Positions 17,051 through 26,557 of a DNA stretch of 61,641 nucleotides are shown piece after piece. Origin of the DNA: Chloroflexi bacterium TSY (GTDB lineage Bacteria > Chloroflexota > Anaerolineae > Caldilineales > Caldilineaceae); contig JAHBNG010000088.1 in NCBI GenBank assembly GCA_019217005.1, positions 1 through 61,641 on the forward strand. The letters run 5' to 3'. A program made the translations under genes and the position numbers. The notes below the pieces were generated by a model, which saw only the letters and a list, made by a program, of their open reading frames with translations, made no database searches and was not told the DNA's origin. Each line of letters begins with the position of its first letter. Position 1 is the stretch's first letter.

Positions 17051-17102
17051 GGGACAAGCCTGTCAGTTTGGCGATGAATAAGATTCCCATTCCTTTCTGC
17101 AT
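17034..17102 (-). pseudogene. second copy of the Rpn-type nuclease tail at the ruvX start
   Basis: The minus strand encodes MQKGMGILFIAKLTGLSHEQ and then a stop, matching the tail at 16366-16440 with a few substitutions. The ruvX ATG lies within this copy in another frame. The two copies are in the same orientation, so ruvX is bracketed by direct repeats of about 70 bp. Confidence 0.75.
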
Positions 17103-17111
17103 GTATCCTTT

Positions 17112-18731
17112 TTATCGTTCTATCATCTCATCATCCTGGTACTCAATTCGAACTTGGATCCGACTGGGAATTGTTGGCAACGTGGGCAGTAACTCTGGAT
17201 CGCGATAGATTTCGGGTGGGCCAGCCAACGACCAACGGCTTTGGAGGACGTCTAATGCCGCAGCCGGTGTCAGACCAACAATTGCAGTCCGCACATCAGC
17301 CGGATCAATCGGAATTACATATTCAGCGCTGGCGGTCATTGTAAACTGGACTGCATTTCCCACCGCTACAACACCCGGCTCACGACGAAAAGCAATGGTG
17401 TCCGCAACCAACTGTCCTCGTGGCGGTACACGGTTCTGTAATTCTCGCAATGCAGCCTCAGTTGAGAGCTGATCTTCAATCGATGCCCCACGAGCCAACA
17501 CATTCATACCCAACTCAAGCTGCTGAGCCTCTTCGTCGTTAAACCCACTAAATGCCTGAGCAATCACGAAAGTTTGGACTGACTCAACCGGTAGCCATTC
17601 CCCAGGCTCTAACAATTCGCTCAAGGTTTCATAGGCTTGTGCTTCTGCGCGAGCAGATGTCTCAGCCAGCAACCTATCTTTATCTGCTTGGGTGACAACC
17701 GAGACAAGTTGAGCCCCCCCACCAGAAGTGGTACTAGAATTGCTCACTCGCGTGCGGAAACGCAACGCACCGCTGACGGTATTAATCGTATTGGGCAGTA
17801 CATTTCCCTGAGCACCTGGTTCGAGCGCTTCGATAAAGGCTTCAACACGAGAACCGAAGCCGCCAGGTAAGTCTACCTCCCCTCTCGTTCGAAAGCTGAC
17901 TGGTGTGCCAGTTGTGGTACTTACGATCGTTCCGTCGGGAATGCGTAGTGGTGTGCCGCCTAGATTACTAAAGGTTACTCGTCCCTCTGCCTTTACAGTC
18001 GCCTTTTGTCGTGAACCTGAGGTACTAATTGTCCCACGTTCTTCAATGTTTGCCTCGACTAATCGAGCCGGAAGTCGGTTCTCGACAAAGTCCGCCACAT
18101 CCAGACCAGGATCGGCTGTGATGCGAACAGAGACGACAAGAAGCTCTTGGCCCGGAATCAGAGTCACCGTCGCCGCTGGAAGGACATAGAATGTAAACCC
18201 CAACAGAAATAGACCAATCAATCCGCCCATAAAAAGGTACCCAAACCAGCGCAACCAGACAGGCATTGGGCGACGATAGCGCTCCTCACTTTCAATTCGG
18301 TGTTGACGTGCACGACGGACATGCTGACGCGAAGCCCGTGTCACAACCTGCTCCTGTTGCCAATGAGGTGCTTCAGGCAAACCGGCATTAGGTTGCTTGG
18401 GATTTACCAGTGGCAGTAGCGGGCGCATACGCCATTGACGCTTTACAGCCTGATCAGATCGAGCAAAGATGGGAATCCCCACTTGCTTGGCTGCTTTGCG
18501 CGTTGCTTCATGTTGGGTAATCAATGCTATATCAATTTGCAACAATTGCGCTTGTCGCTGAAGGAGACGCATGCGCGCCATGTTATCAAATTCGTCCCAA
18601 CTGGCGGGCAACGCCAAGGCAATACGGCCACCGATGCCACTTTCTCTCCGCAACCGAACTAGGTGCCGTCGCACAACTTCGGCATTGGCATCTGGAGCGA
18701 CTTCATAGAGAACGGTAGATGGTTGGGGCAT
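17112..18731 (-). CDS. baseplate J-like membrane protein
   Basis: A 539-residue protein with a cytoplasmic N-terminal region (about 1-165), one transmembrane helix (about 170-195, LRWFGYLFMGGLIGLFLLGF) and an extracytoplasmic region. The latter carries the baseplate-J type segment: GRVTFSNLGGTPLRIPDGTI, then a GEVDLPGG-like strand and AQGNVLPNTINTVSG. This architecture is recurrent in Chloroflexota and is not a phage baseplate protein by context; its role is unknown. It starts 16 bases after the alaS stop and shares the alaS operon. Confidence 0.85.
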   Translation of the reverse strand: MPQPSTVLYEVAPDANAEVVRRHLVRLRRESGIGGRIALALPASWDEFDNMARMRLLQRQAQLLQIDIALITQHEATRKAAKQVGIPIFARSDQAVKRQWRMRPLLPLVNPKQPNAGLPEAPHWQQEQVVTRASRQHVRRARQHRIESEERYRRPMPVWLRWFGYLFMGGLIGLFLLGFTFYVLPAATVTLIPGQELLVVSVRITADPGLDVADFVENRLPARLVEANIEERGTISTSGSRQKATVKAEGRVTFSNLGGTPLRIPDGTIVSTTTGTPVSFRTRGEVDLPGGFGSRVEAFIEALEPGAQGNVLPNTINTVSGALRFRTRVSNSSTTSGGGAQLVSVVTQADKDRLLAETSARAEAQAYETLSELLEPGEWLPVESVQTFVIAQAFSGFNDEEAQQLELGMNVLARGASIEDQLSTEAALRELQNRVPPRGQLVADTIAFRREPGVVAVGNAVQFTMTASAEYVIPIDPADVRTAIVGLTPAAALDVLQSRWSLAGPPEIYRDPELLPTLPTIPSRIQVRIEYQDDEMIER

Positions 18732-18747
18732 AGTACCAGTCGAGCGG

Positions 18748-21459
18748 TTATTTTAAGTTTTCCTGAACCCAATTTGGCACACTGGCCAACGCATCATCCA
18801 ACTTCTCCACATCTTTGCCGCCAGCTTGGGCCATGTTGGGGCGTCCACCGCCACCGCCGCCCATGATCTTCGCAACACTGCTGACGAGATTCCCTGCGTG
18901 CATTCCGCGACCGATCAAATCATCGGTCACTGCGGCGACTAACATGGGCTTATTGTCGATGACAGAACCAACAGTAATGACGCTGCTTCCTAGCTTGTCG
19001 CGGAACCAATCCGTCATTTGTCGCATCGTATTGACATCGCCTGCGTCAACTGACACAGCCAACACGGATATATCATTGACAGACTGCGCTTTGCCAAGTA
19101 GCGTCTCGCTTTCATCTCTAGCGAGCTTTTGACGTAGTTGGGCAACCTCTTTTTGTGCTTGTTGTGCCTGTTCCTGCAGCTGTTTGACAACATCAATTAG
19201 ATCATCCGGTTGAGTTCGCAATAGTTCAGATAAAGTCTCTATTGCGGCAAAACGCTCCTCGACAAGTTGCTCGGCCATGCGACCAGTCACCACTTCGATG
19301 CGCCGAACGCCCGCTGCAACGCTACCCTCGCTTACAATGCGGAAATTACCAATTTCGGCAGTTGAATCGACATGCGTGCCGCCACAAAGCTCCATACTAA
19401 TTGGAGTATCCTGAATAGTGTTTTGCTCACCGAAACTCACAACGCGTACCTCGTCTCCATACTTTTCGCCAAAAAGCGCCATGGCGCCTTCTGATACTGC
19501 TTGATCATAGGTCGTCCAGCGCGTATTTACGTCGAAGTTAGCAAGCGTAATGTCGTTGGCGAATTGTTCAATATCGCCCAACTCCTCCTTCGATAGGGAT
19601 CGTGTGTGGGTAAAGTCAAAACGTAGCCGTTCGGGTGCAACGAGTGACCCAGCTTGACGGACATGTTTGCCCAATCGCTTGCGTAAAGCAGAATGAAGCA
19701 CATGGGTGCCAGTATGGTTGCGCATAATGTCCCAACGACGCTCTGTGTCAATGGTTGCACGCGCTTCATCGTTGAGTTTCACTGTCCCACTTGTTACAGT
19801 TCCCACATGGACGAGCAACCCGGGAATAGGGCGCCGAGCGTCAGTGACATCAATCGTCCAGACTGGCTTATCTACATTCTCAGGAAAATAATAGATCTCT
19901 CCCGTATCGCTTACTTGACCGCCGCTTTCAACATAGAAGGGGGTTTCGGGTAGGACAACTTCAATGGCGTCGCTTGGGTAGGCTTCACTCACTAATTCCC
20001 CATTGCGTAATAGCCCCACAACCTTGCTGTCTGTTTCATCTAAGTTTTCATAGATCAGATGTTTGATGCCGTCCTCATCAACGCTCTTTGCTTCTTTCAG
20101 GTTCCCCAACAACTCGACATAGACCGAGACATCGATACCCGCTGCCGCCGAGGTTGCTGCACGACTCTTTTCTTTTTGTGCGACAAGTGCCTCCTGGTAG
20201 CCATCGACATCGACCGTCAAGCCATTTTCTTCAGCAATATCACGGGTGATATCAAGCGGAAAGCCAAATGTGTCCCACAAGAAAAAGGCGTCAGCTCCTG
20301 GAATAATGTGAATCTCTTTCGCTTGTAATTCCTGGATCAGATCATCCAGTCGTTCGAGTCCGATCGACAATGTTCGATGGAATCGCTCCTCTTCCGCCGT
20401 AATCGTTTGAAGAATAAAGTCTCGCTTATCAGGTAGATCTGTATAGTGATGGCCCATCAGGTCAATGACGGTTTGGGCAATTTTGGCCAGGAAGGGCTCG
20501 TCGAAACCAAGCAATTTGCCGAAGCGGGCAGAGCGACGCAACACCAAGCGCAGCACATAGTTCCGCCCTTCATTACCAGGCAAGACTCCATCACCGATCA
20601 GAAATGTGATAGCTCGTGCATGGTCTGCAATGGCACGATAGCGATACAGATTCTCCTCAAATTCAGCCTGACTGTGCCCCGATAATTCTCGAATTTGGTC
20701 CATGATGGGCCCAAAGAGATCGGTTTCGTAGTTGTTTTCTTTGTTCTGTAGGATCCTGGCAATGCGCTCCAGTCCTGCTCCTGTATCAACACCCGGATTA
20801 GGCAATGGGACAAGGGTTCCATCCGGTTTCTGGTCATATTGCATAAAGACTAGATTCCAGATTTCCAAATATTCATCGTCTCGATTGACACCCTCTGGAA
20901 CCATCTTATCTAGATCACCCCAATAGTAATGGATCTCCGAATTGGGACCACATGGACCTGTTTCACCCATAGACCACCAGTTGTCTTTTGCGCCAAAGCG
21001 CAATACACGTTCGGGTGCAGCACCAGCCTCGATCCAGAGCTTTTCAGACTCATCGTCGTCTTTGTAGATGCTGAACCAAAGCCGCTCGACGGGGAGTTCG
21101 AGAACGTGAACAAGAAAGTGCCAAGCCCACTGAATCGCCTCTTTCTTGAAATAATCGCCAAAGGAGAAATTACCGAGCATCTCAAAAAAGGTATGGTGTC
21201 GCGGGCTTGGTCCAACCTCTTCCAGATCGTTGTGTTTGCCACTAACCCGCATGCTTTTTTGGCTTGTCACCGCACGTTTGTAGCCGCGATCTTCCAACCC
21301 CAAAAGGGCATCTTTGAATTGCACCATTCCCGAGTTGGCAAAGAGCAATGTGGGATCATTATTCGGCACAAGATTGCCGCTCTCGACAATCGTGTGATTC
21401 AGTTCGGAAAAATAGTCAAACCAGAGTTGACGGATTTCATCTGCCGAAAGTCTATTCAT
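18748..21459 (-). CDS. alaS: alanyl-tRNA synthetase
   Basis: A class II synthetase of 903 residues that charges tRNA-Ala and clears misacylated products. The N-terminal catalytic core has FANSGMVQFKDALLG, RVSGKHNDLEEVG and RHHTFFEMLGNFSFGDYFK. The editing domain has the zinc ligands HTGTH and CGGTH. The C-terminal DHHA1 domain ends with GGGGGGRPNMAQAGG. The start is taken at ATG 21459 (MNRLSADEIRQLW) with AGGCAGG upstream; an ATG 15 bases earlier is possible. It is the first gene of a three-gene minus-strand operon. Confidence 0.97.
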   Translation of the reverse strand: MNRLSADEIRQLWFDYFSELNHTIVESGNLVPNNDPTLLFANSGMVQFKDALLGLEDRGYKRAVTSQKSMRVSGKHNDLEEVGPSPRHHTFFEMLGNFSFGDYFKKEAIQWAWHFLVHVLELPVERLWFSIYKDDDESEKLWIEAGAAPERVLRFGAKDNWWSMGETGPCGPNSEIHYYWGDLDKMVPEGVNRDDEYLEIWNLVFMQYDQKPDGTLVPLPNPGVDTGAGLERIARILQNKENNYETDLFGPIMDQIRELSGHSQAEFEENLYRYRAIADHARAITFLIGDGVLPGNEGRNYVLRLVLRRSARFGKLLGFDEPFLAKIAQTVIDLMGHHYTDLPDKRDFILQTITAEEERFHRTLSIGLERLDDLIQELQAKEIHIIPGADAFFLWDTFGFPLDITRDIAEENGLTVDVDGYQEALVAQKEKSRAATSAAAGIDVSVYVELLGNLKEAKSVDEDGIKHLIYENLDETDSKVVGLLRNGELVSEAYPSDAIEVVLPETPFYVESGGQVSDTGEIYYFPENVDKPVWTIDVTDARRPIPGLLVHVGTVTSGTVKLNDEARATIDTERRWDIMRNHTGTHVLHSALRKRLGKHVRQAGSLVAPERLRFDFTHTRSLSKEELGDIEQFANDITLANFDVNTRWTTYDQAVSEGAMALFGEKYGDEVRVVSFGEQNTIQDTPISMELCGGTHVDSTAEIGNFRIVSEGSVAAGVRRIEVVTGRMAEQLVEERFAAIETLSELLRTQPDDLIDVVKQLQEQAQQAQKEVAQLRQKLARDESETLLGKAQSVNDISVLAVSVDAGDVNTMRQMTDWFRDKLGSSVITVGSVIDNKPMLVAAVTDDLIGRGMHAGNLVSSVAKIMGGGGGGRPNMAQAGGKDVEKLDDALASVPNWVQENLK

Positions 21460-21754
21460 CGGAGCCTGCCTCATTTTGTATCGTAAATAATAGCGGTGTC
21501 ATTCGCGTGCGGAGCGAAGAAATCACAACTCATAAATTTTAGGCGATGTAAGGAGGCGTGTCAAAACAGGTAGATATTGGGGGTGCGTCCGTGCGTTTGA
21601 TATACTTGAGTGGTTACATCATGTATTATATTCATCAGATGAAATTATGTAGTAACATTGTTGTCCTTCTGGCGCAAACAGAAATTTGCACAATTTTTTT
21701 CGATAAGCCAATTACTATTCATGAATCCCCTGGATTCTAAATGGGTTCCGAACC

Positions 21755-22729
21755 ATGATTCTTACAATCACAACCAACCCAACAATTGATCGGGTTTATT
21801 ATTTGCCTAAGCTCGAAGCCAATTCGGTTCATCGTGCAACAAAAGAAGTCTATACGCCCAGCGGTAAAGGTGTTGATGTATCAATTTTTCTAACGCTTTT
21901 ACAGAAGCCTACAATAGCATTAGGACTGAATGCAGGGCACACTGGGAATATGTTAGTTGGTTTGTTAGACGAAATGGATGTTCCGCATGATTTTGTTAGG
22001 GGGATCGGTGAGACACGTACTGTTCCAGTTTTAGTCGATCAAACCACGGGAGCAGAATATACAATCACAGCGCCATCACTTCAAGGCTCTGAAGTACATC
22101 TTGAAAAGTTGCTGCAAAAACTGGATCACTATGCTCACAATGCATGGGGAATGGTTTGTGCCGGCAGTTTGGCACAAGGATTACCTGATGATAGTTATGC
22201 ACAATTGCTCCGACGTGGACGTCAACATGGTTTGGTTACCCTCCTGGATGTTTCGGGGAAAGCATTGAGTCATGCAATTGAATCACCGCCGGATATTCTG
22301 AAGATTAACCATGCTGAATTGGCTGCGCTTGATACAACTTTTGCACCCCATTCTGAAACCATCAGCGCTAGTCAAGGAGAGCCACCCAATCTCTCTGTCT
22401 TTGCGGCAACATTGCAACATCAGCTTGGTACATTGGCCCATCAAGCAATCATCATTAGTATGGGAGAACACGGCGCACTGGCTGTGACGAATGATGGACA
22501 TTACTATGCTGGTGCATTGGATGTTCCAGTTGCCGTTACAAATGGTGCTGGAGATGCAATGGATGCAGGGATTTTAATGGCGATGATGGACGGCAAAGAT
22601 TGGTTCTATGCGTTGCGGTTAGGTACAGCAGCGGCGGCGGCGGCTGTTATGCATGATGGAACAGCTGGATGTGATCCGACGCATATTCCTCAACTCATTT
22701 CCCAGGTCGAGGTTGTCGAAATTAAGTAG
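21755..22729 (+). CDS. PfkB-family sugar-phosphate kinase (1-phosphofructokinase-like)
   Basis: A 324-residue ribokinase-fold kinase. The N-terminal MILTITTNPTIDRVYYL, the substrate-binding SGKGVDVS segment and the C-terminal TNGAGDAMDAGI (catalytic Asp267 and anion hole) place it with 1-phosphofructokinase/tagatose-6-phosphate kinase rather than ribokinase. No PTS genes are adjacent, so substrate assignment remains open. It is followed six bases later by a PlsC-like acyltransferase and then an MFS transporter. Confidence 0.88.
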   Translation: MILTITTNPTIDRVYYLPKLEANSVHRATKEVYTPSGKGVDVSIFLTLLQKPTIALGLNAGHTGNMLVGLLDEMDVPHDFVRGIGETRTVPVLVDQTTGAEYTITAPSLQGSEVHLEKLLQKLDHYAHNAWGMVCAGSLAQGLPDDSYAQLLRRGRQHGLVTLLDVSGKALSHAIESPPDILKINHAELAALDTTFAPHSETISASQGEPPNLSVFAATLQHQLGTLAHQAIIISMGEHGALAVTNDGHYYAGALDVPVAVTNGAGDAMDAGILMAMMDGKDWFYALRLGTAAAAAAVMHDGTAGCDPTHIPQLISQVEVVEIK

Positions 22730-22735
22730 GAAATA

Positions 22736-23527
22736 ATGAGAGTCGTTTATTTTATTCGCGCCTTGTGGCGCATCGTGATCACGCTTCTTAGCTTAGTCTT
22801 GGGGCTTCTGTTGTTATTGCCACTTCTACCGCTGCCGTGGAGATTTCAGAAGGGGATTCGACTTCCTTCCCTTTACATTCAAATGCTCGTGCGGTTCTTG
22901 CTACGTGTGTTCGGAATTCATTTTAAATGCGAGGGAGGGGATCGGTTGCGAAATCATCATGGGCTCGTTGTCGGCAATCATCTTTCGTATCTTGATCCGA
23001 TATTGCTGGCGGCAGTGCTACCTGTGCGTTTTTTGGCTGCCGCTGGTGTTCGAAGGCTGCCGCTGATTGGTTGGTTTGCATCTGCACTTGACACAGTATA
23101 CGTCGACCGGAAAAATCAAGCATCCCGTATTGCGGCGCGGCAGGAGATTGCCCAACAATTAGAAAAGAGAACCTTTCCCCCATTAGCTCTCTTTCCAGAA
23201 GGTTCCACAGGCCCAGGAGATCGGGTGTTGCCTTTTCGACGTGGTACATTCGAGATTGCAGCTGAAGAAGGAATTGCCATCTTGCCGTTTGTGATCGTCT
23301 ATGCGCCGTTAGCAGCCTTCCACTATTACGGGGAAGACGATAATTTACCAAAGGCGATTTGGCGATTGGCAAACTATCCAGGAAAAATCCAAGCATATCT
23401 GCGCATATTATCAGCCATTCATCCTGAGCAATCGTCAGATCCCGAAGCAACCGCGGTCGGTATAGCTGATGAGACTTATGCACAAATTGCTAGACTCTAT
23501 ACAGATTTAATCACTCGCGAAGATTAG
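22736..23527 (+). CDS. 1-acyl-sn-glycerol-3-phosphate acyltransferase-like protein
   Basis: A 263-residue membrane-associated acyltransferase that would add the second acyl chain in phosphatidic acid synthesis. An N-terminal hydrophobic hairpin (about 10-35) precedes the catalytic HX4D motif in VGNHLSYLDPI. The acceptor-binding FPEGST box is near residue 152. It follows the kinase gene by six bases and is probably co-transcribed with it and the MFS gene. Confidence 0.9.
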   Translation: MRVVYFIRALWRIVITLLSLVLGLLLLLPLLPLPWRFQKGIRLPSLYIQMLVRFLLRVFGIHFKCEGGDRLRNHHGLVVGNHLSYLDPILLAAVLPVRFLAAAGVRRLPLIGWFASALDTVYVDRKNQASRIAARQEIAQQLEKRTFPPLALFPEGSTGPGDRVLPFRRGTFEIAAEEGIAILPFVIVYAPLAAFHYYGEDDNLPKAIWRLANYPGKIQAYLRILSAIHPEQSSDPEATAVGIADETYAQIARLYTDLITRED

Positions 23528-23576
23528 CGTTCGATGATATTCCCAATTGAGGCGCTGATACAGATTCATCAATTCT

Positions 23577-24821
23577 ATGCAAAAGAATTTTTTGTCATTA
23601 TTCGACCCAAGATCTGAAAGCGCTCTTCTCATGGTTGTCTTTGTGCCAACGTTTGTATTGACGTTTGGTCGAGGCATATTGATTCCGGTTCTACCCCTTT
23701 ATGCAGATTCATTTAACGTCTCTCTTGGACTCGTTGGGCTTGCGTTAGCGAGCCAGGGAATTGGCAACATCGTGGGCGATATCCCCGCTGGAATCTTTCT
23801 GCGCAACACGAGTGAGAGGCGCGTGATGCAAGTTAGCATCTGTATCATGGCCGCAACGATGGTGGCGGCTGGTCTGTCTTCTACACTATGGCAATTGATC
23901 ATCTACTGCTTTTTGGCCGGAATTGGCATGGCATTCTGGAATATTTCGCGACATACATATGTTACGCGCGTGACTACAAGAGAGCAACGTGGTCGGGCAA
24001 TTGCTATCTTAGGTGGTGTGAGCCGGATCGGAACATTTGCTGGACCAGTCTTCGGTGGTTATATTGCAGATAGTTGGGGGTTGCGCTCGCCACTGCTGAT
24101 TGTTGGCATTATTATCGCGCTGATTATCTATTTCCCCATCAAATTTGCTGGTAAACCGTCTGTTACCGAGGCATCTCAAAACCGAGATACGACCAAGCAA
24201 AGCAACCATGGGTCTGGGCATGGTTTGTTACATCATCTTGATGATCTCGGCTTATTCATAAAGGCTCAGAAAAGTGTGGTGATCCCGGCTGGTTTGGGGC
24301 AGTTGTTGGCTCAAATGATTCGTGCTGGCCGCCAAGTGATCATTCCTCTCTATGGCGCAAATGTGATCGGATTGGACGTTGTTACAATCGGCTGGTTTGT
24401 CACAATTGTGGCCGCAATTGACATGAGTCTTTTTCCTGTCGCCGGTTTGCTTATGGACCGCGTTGGACGCAAGTATGCTTATATGCCTAGTTTTATCATT
24501 CAGGGTATCGGCATGGCATTCGTTCCATTGACAATCACCGAAATCCCTTTCTTACTTGCGGCGAGCCTAATTGGCCTGGGCAATGGGCTTGGTTCTGGAA
24601 CAATGATGACGCTTGGAGCAGATTTGGCACCAAGTGGCAAATCCATGAGCGAATTTCTCGGTTTCTGGCGTCTTATTGGCGATCTGGGGCAGAGTGGCGG
24701 ACCGATCGTTGTTGGTTCAATGGCGGCAATTTTCGGTTTACCAGTGGCAACTTTCATGATTGCTGTTGCGGGTTTGACGGCTGGAACAATGTTAGGAGTT
24801 TTTGGGGGTGGTTCATTTTAG
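23577..24821 (+). CDS. MFS transporter, C-terminus altered by a MITE
   Basis: A 12-TM major facilitator permease of 414 residues as it now reads. It has the family loop-2 motif variant (GDIPAGIFLRNTSERRVM) and a second one (LLMDRVGRKYAYM). The last in-frame residues GGGSF come from the MITE at 24805. Excising the element and one copy of the 8-bp duplication gives LGVFVPETLGKSS and a stop at 25015-25017, the usual end of such carriers. Only the last cytoplasmic tail is lost, so transport could survive. Substrate unknown. Confidence 0.88.
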   Translation: MQKNFLSLFDPRSESALLMVVFVPTFVLTFGRGILIPVLPLYADSFNVSLGLVGLALASQGIGNIVGDIPAGIFLRNTSERRVMQVSICIMAATMVAAGLSSTLWQLIIYCFLAGIGMAFWNISRHTYVTRVTTREQRGRAIAILGGVSRIGTFAGPVFGGYIADSWGLRSPLLIVGIIIALIIYFPIKFAGKPSVTEASQNRDTTKQSNHGSGHGLLHHLDDLGLFIKAQKSVVIPAGLGQLLAQMIRAGRQVIIPLYGANVIGLDVVTIGWFVTIVAAIDMSLFPVAGLLMDRVGRKYAYMPSFIIQGIGMAFVPLTITEIPFLLAASLIGLGNGLGSGTMMTLGADLAPSGKSMSEFLGFWRLIGDLGQSGGPIVVGSMAAIFGLPVATFMIAVAGLTAGTMLGVFGGGSF

Positions 24822-24959
24822 CTGGATAGATAGGTTTACACTTTTAGAAACAGAAAGAACGTTTATATTCTCTGATTTCGCCGGTTCTCAGAGAGAAAAC
24901 GGTCTCATATAGATTTTTGTCTATATATCAAAAGTGTAAACCTAATTTTGAACCACCCC
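24805..24959. mobile_element. 155-bp MITE (GGGGTGGTTCA family), subtype A, in the MFS gene
   Basis: Ends GGGGTGGTTCA and TGAACCACCCC; perfect 8-bp target duplication AGTTTTTG at 24797-24804 and 24960-24967. The sequence is the same as the copy at 6887 as far as I can compare by eye, which suggests very recent movement. Confidence 0.95.
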
Positions 24960-25030
24960 AGTTTTTGTGCCCGAAACTTTGGGTAAGAGTTCGGTAAAAG
25001 CAGTTGAGAGCGGATAGAATGGGCCCCATC

Positions 25031-25057
25031 TCAGAGCGTTTCCGATAAGTATTTAGG
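25031..25057 (+). repeat. half copy of the TCCGAAAAG-type palindrome
   Basis: TCAGAGCGTTTCCGATAAGTATTTAGG resembles the right half of the family (compare GAGCTTTTTGGATAAGTATTTAGG at 6778-6801, same right flank). The left arm is not found. Confidence 0.45.
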
Positions 25058-25185
25058 TCGAATGGGGAGATTGTACATGCATTTTATCTGTGGTATACTG
25101 AAAGACACCAGATTCCAGCGTTTTCCTCACGTTTTTGACAAAACGATTCATTAATTGCTAATTATTCATCAAACACTTTAAAAAA

Positions 25186-25264
25186 GGGTGTATACCACAA
25201 CGTGTGTAAATGGAGCAGAGTCTCTGACTGAACGGCCTCCATTTACACAATTTGGGACACACTA
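25186..25264. mobile_element. 79-bp MITE (GTGTGT-CC family)
   Basis: Left end GGGTGTATACCACAACGTG with GTGTAAATGGAG inside, right end CTCCATTTACACAA then TTTGGGACACACTA. The flanks TTAAAAAA (25178-25185) and TCAAAAAA (25265-25272) are an 8-bp duplication with one mismatch. No ORF. It lies between the MFS gene and the lipoprotein gene. Confidence 0.75.
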
Positions 25265-25297
25265 TCAAAAAATATAAGTTAGATTGGCTCATCTACG

Positions 25298-25351
25298 AAA
25301 GTGTGCAAATATGCGATCAAACTGTCGAATCACCAGTGAATTGCACACTTT
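25298..25351 (+). promoter_or_regulatory. 11-bp dyad upstream of the lipoprotein gene
   Basis: AAAGTGTGCAA (25298-25308) and TTGCACACTTT (25341-25351) form a perfect dyad with a 32-base loop, 51 bases before the start codon. It may be an operator, an mRNA leader hairpin or a worn member of the adjacent MITE family. Confidence 0.4.
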
Positions 25352-25402
25352 TGTCTGATAAGCGAATTGGATTAAGAAAGATTCTAAAGAGGAGACTTTC
25401 TC

Positions 25403-26398
25403 ATGCGACATCGCCCTGTTGCACTTTTCCCAACGCTTCTATTGATACTTGTTCTTGTTCTGGCCGGATGTGGTCCCCGGGCAACAGGTGGACAGACCGC
25501 GGCATTAGCCGGCGCTGACCGTGCTGTTGTTGATCTTCCTGCACTGATGATTGATATTGGAACTGATGGCAAAGCGAGTATTGGGGGCGCTCCATTGGCT
25601 GAGTTGGCAGCGTTAGCTAATGTAGATTCTGCGACTCTCGATCAATTATCGATCGATGAAGAGACGCTCAACATGCTGGTCGATGGCAATATTCAACATA
25701 TTCAGCTCGACAATGCGACGGATGGCATTATCGTCCTGATTAATGGTGAGCCGATTCCTACCGTGGTTTGGAACGATGAATCGTTGGTGACCACCGCCGA
25801 AATGCTCGATGCATTTGGTGTTGGTGTCAGCTTATTAGACAAACTGTTGCCATTAATCCGGACAATTGGGTTGGGATTCATCGTGCGCTTACCGGTTGCA
25901 GAAGGCAATGAACCGATCCCTACGGTCGTTGTGGGCGATGCATCTGCTGCCGCGGCGGCCCAAGCAGCCCAGGATGAATTTCTTGCGTCAGTTGGGCGAG
26001 CACCGAAGGTTCAAGTTGTGGTGAACTATGCAGAAGACGGAACTTGGTCTATCGGAGGACTTTCGCAGGAGGAATGGAGCGAAGTAGCACCAATTCCGTG
26101 GGAAGCGTTGACATTGGATGCAGGCTTTATTGCCAGCGCCAAAGAAGCTGGCATCTCGACCATTGGGTTGGCAACAAATCGGGACGGTATCTTCATGTCT
26201 GTAAACGGAGACGCCTTGCCTTATATTTCATGGGCAAATGGTGAGATCTTCCATGTTTTGAAATTAGCCGGCCAACTCGGTTTATTGGACCAGGCCATGG
26301 GAGACAATCCGGATATCGAACAGCTCCTCGATACAATAGAAAAATTGTTGCCAGCTGTACAAGCATCCAACATTAATTTGGTCATCAATTTCCAGTAG
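25403..26398 (+). CDS. hypothetical lipoprotein with two similar halves
   Basis: A 331-residue exported lipoprotein. The signal peptide ends in the lipobox LAGC (Cys at residue 23). The mature part has two segments that resemble each other: GKASIGGAPLAELA followed by INGEPIPTVVWNDESL, and GTWSIGGLSQEEWS followed by VNGDALPYISWANGE. This suggests an internal duplication of about 150 residues. GGAG precedes the ATG. I recognise no family. It may bind a ligand at the outer face of the membrane. Confidence 0.75.
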   Translation: MRHRPVALFPTLLLILVLVLAGCGPRATGGQTAALAGADRAVVDLPALMIDIGTDGKASIGGAPLAELAALANVDSATLDQLSIDEETLNMLVDGNIQHIQLDNATDGIIVLINGEPIPTVVWNDESLVTTAEMLDAFGVGVSLLDKLLPLIRTIGLGFIVRLPVAEGNEPIPTVVVGDASAAAAAQAAQDEFLASVGRAPKVQVVVNYAEDGTWSIGGLSQEEWSEVAPIPWEALTLDAGFIASAKEAGISTIGLATNRDGIFMSVNGDALPYISWANGEIFHVLKLAGQLGLLDQAMGDNPDIEQLLDTIEKLLPAVQASNINLVINFQ

Positions 26399-26466
26399 GA
26401 CAAAGGTACAGAGAGCCAACATCAAAAGAACGAGCAATCGGATCTTAGGTCGATCCAATTCTTAAA

Positions 26467-26538
26467 CGATCCAGAGATGGACGAGATTAACTGGTTTTTC
26501 TCTTTCTATTCCGGTAAATTTTGTCCGTCTCTGGGTCG
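26467..26538. terminator. bidirectional terminator-like dyad between convergent genes
   Basis: CGATCCAGAGATGGAC (26467-26482) pairs over 16 positions (two G-U) with GTCCGTCTCTGGGTCG (26523-26538). It lies between the plus-strand lipoprotein gene and the minus-strand phosphatase gene. Confidence 0.6.
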
Positions 26539-26557
26539 CTGATTTTTAGGAATCGCC

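Noticed and set aside
17112..18731. Prophage baseplate gene
   Set aside because: The baseplate-J-like protein has a transmembrane anchor and sits in the alaS-ruvX operon with no phage neighbours.
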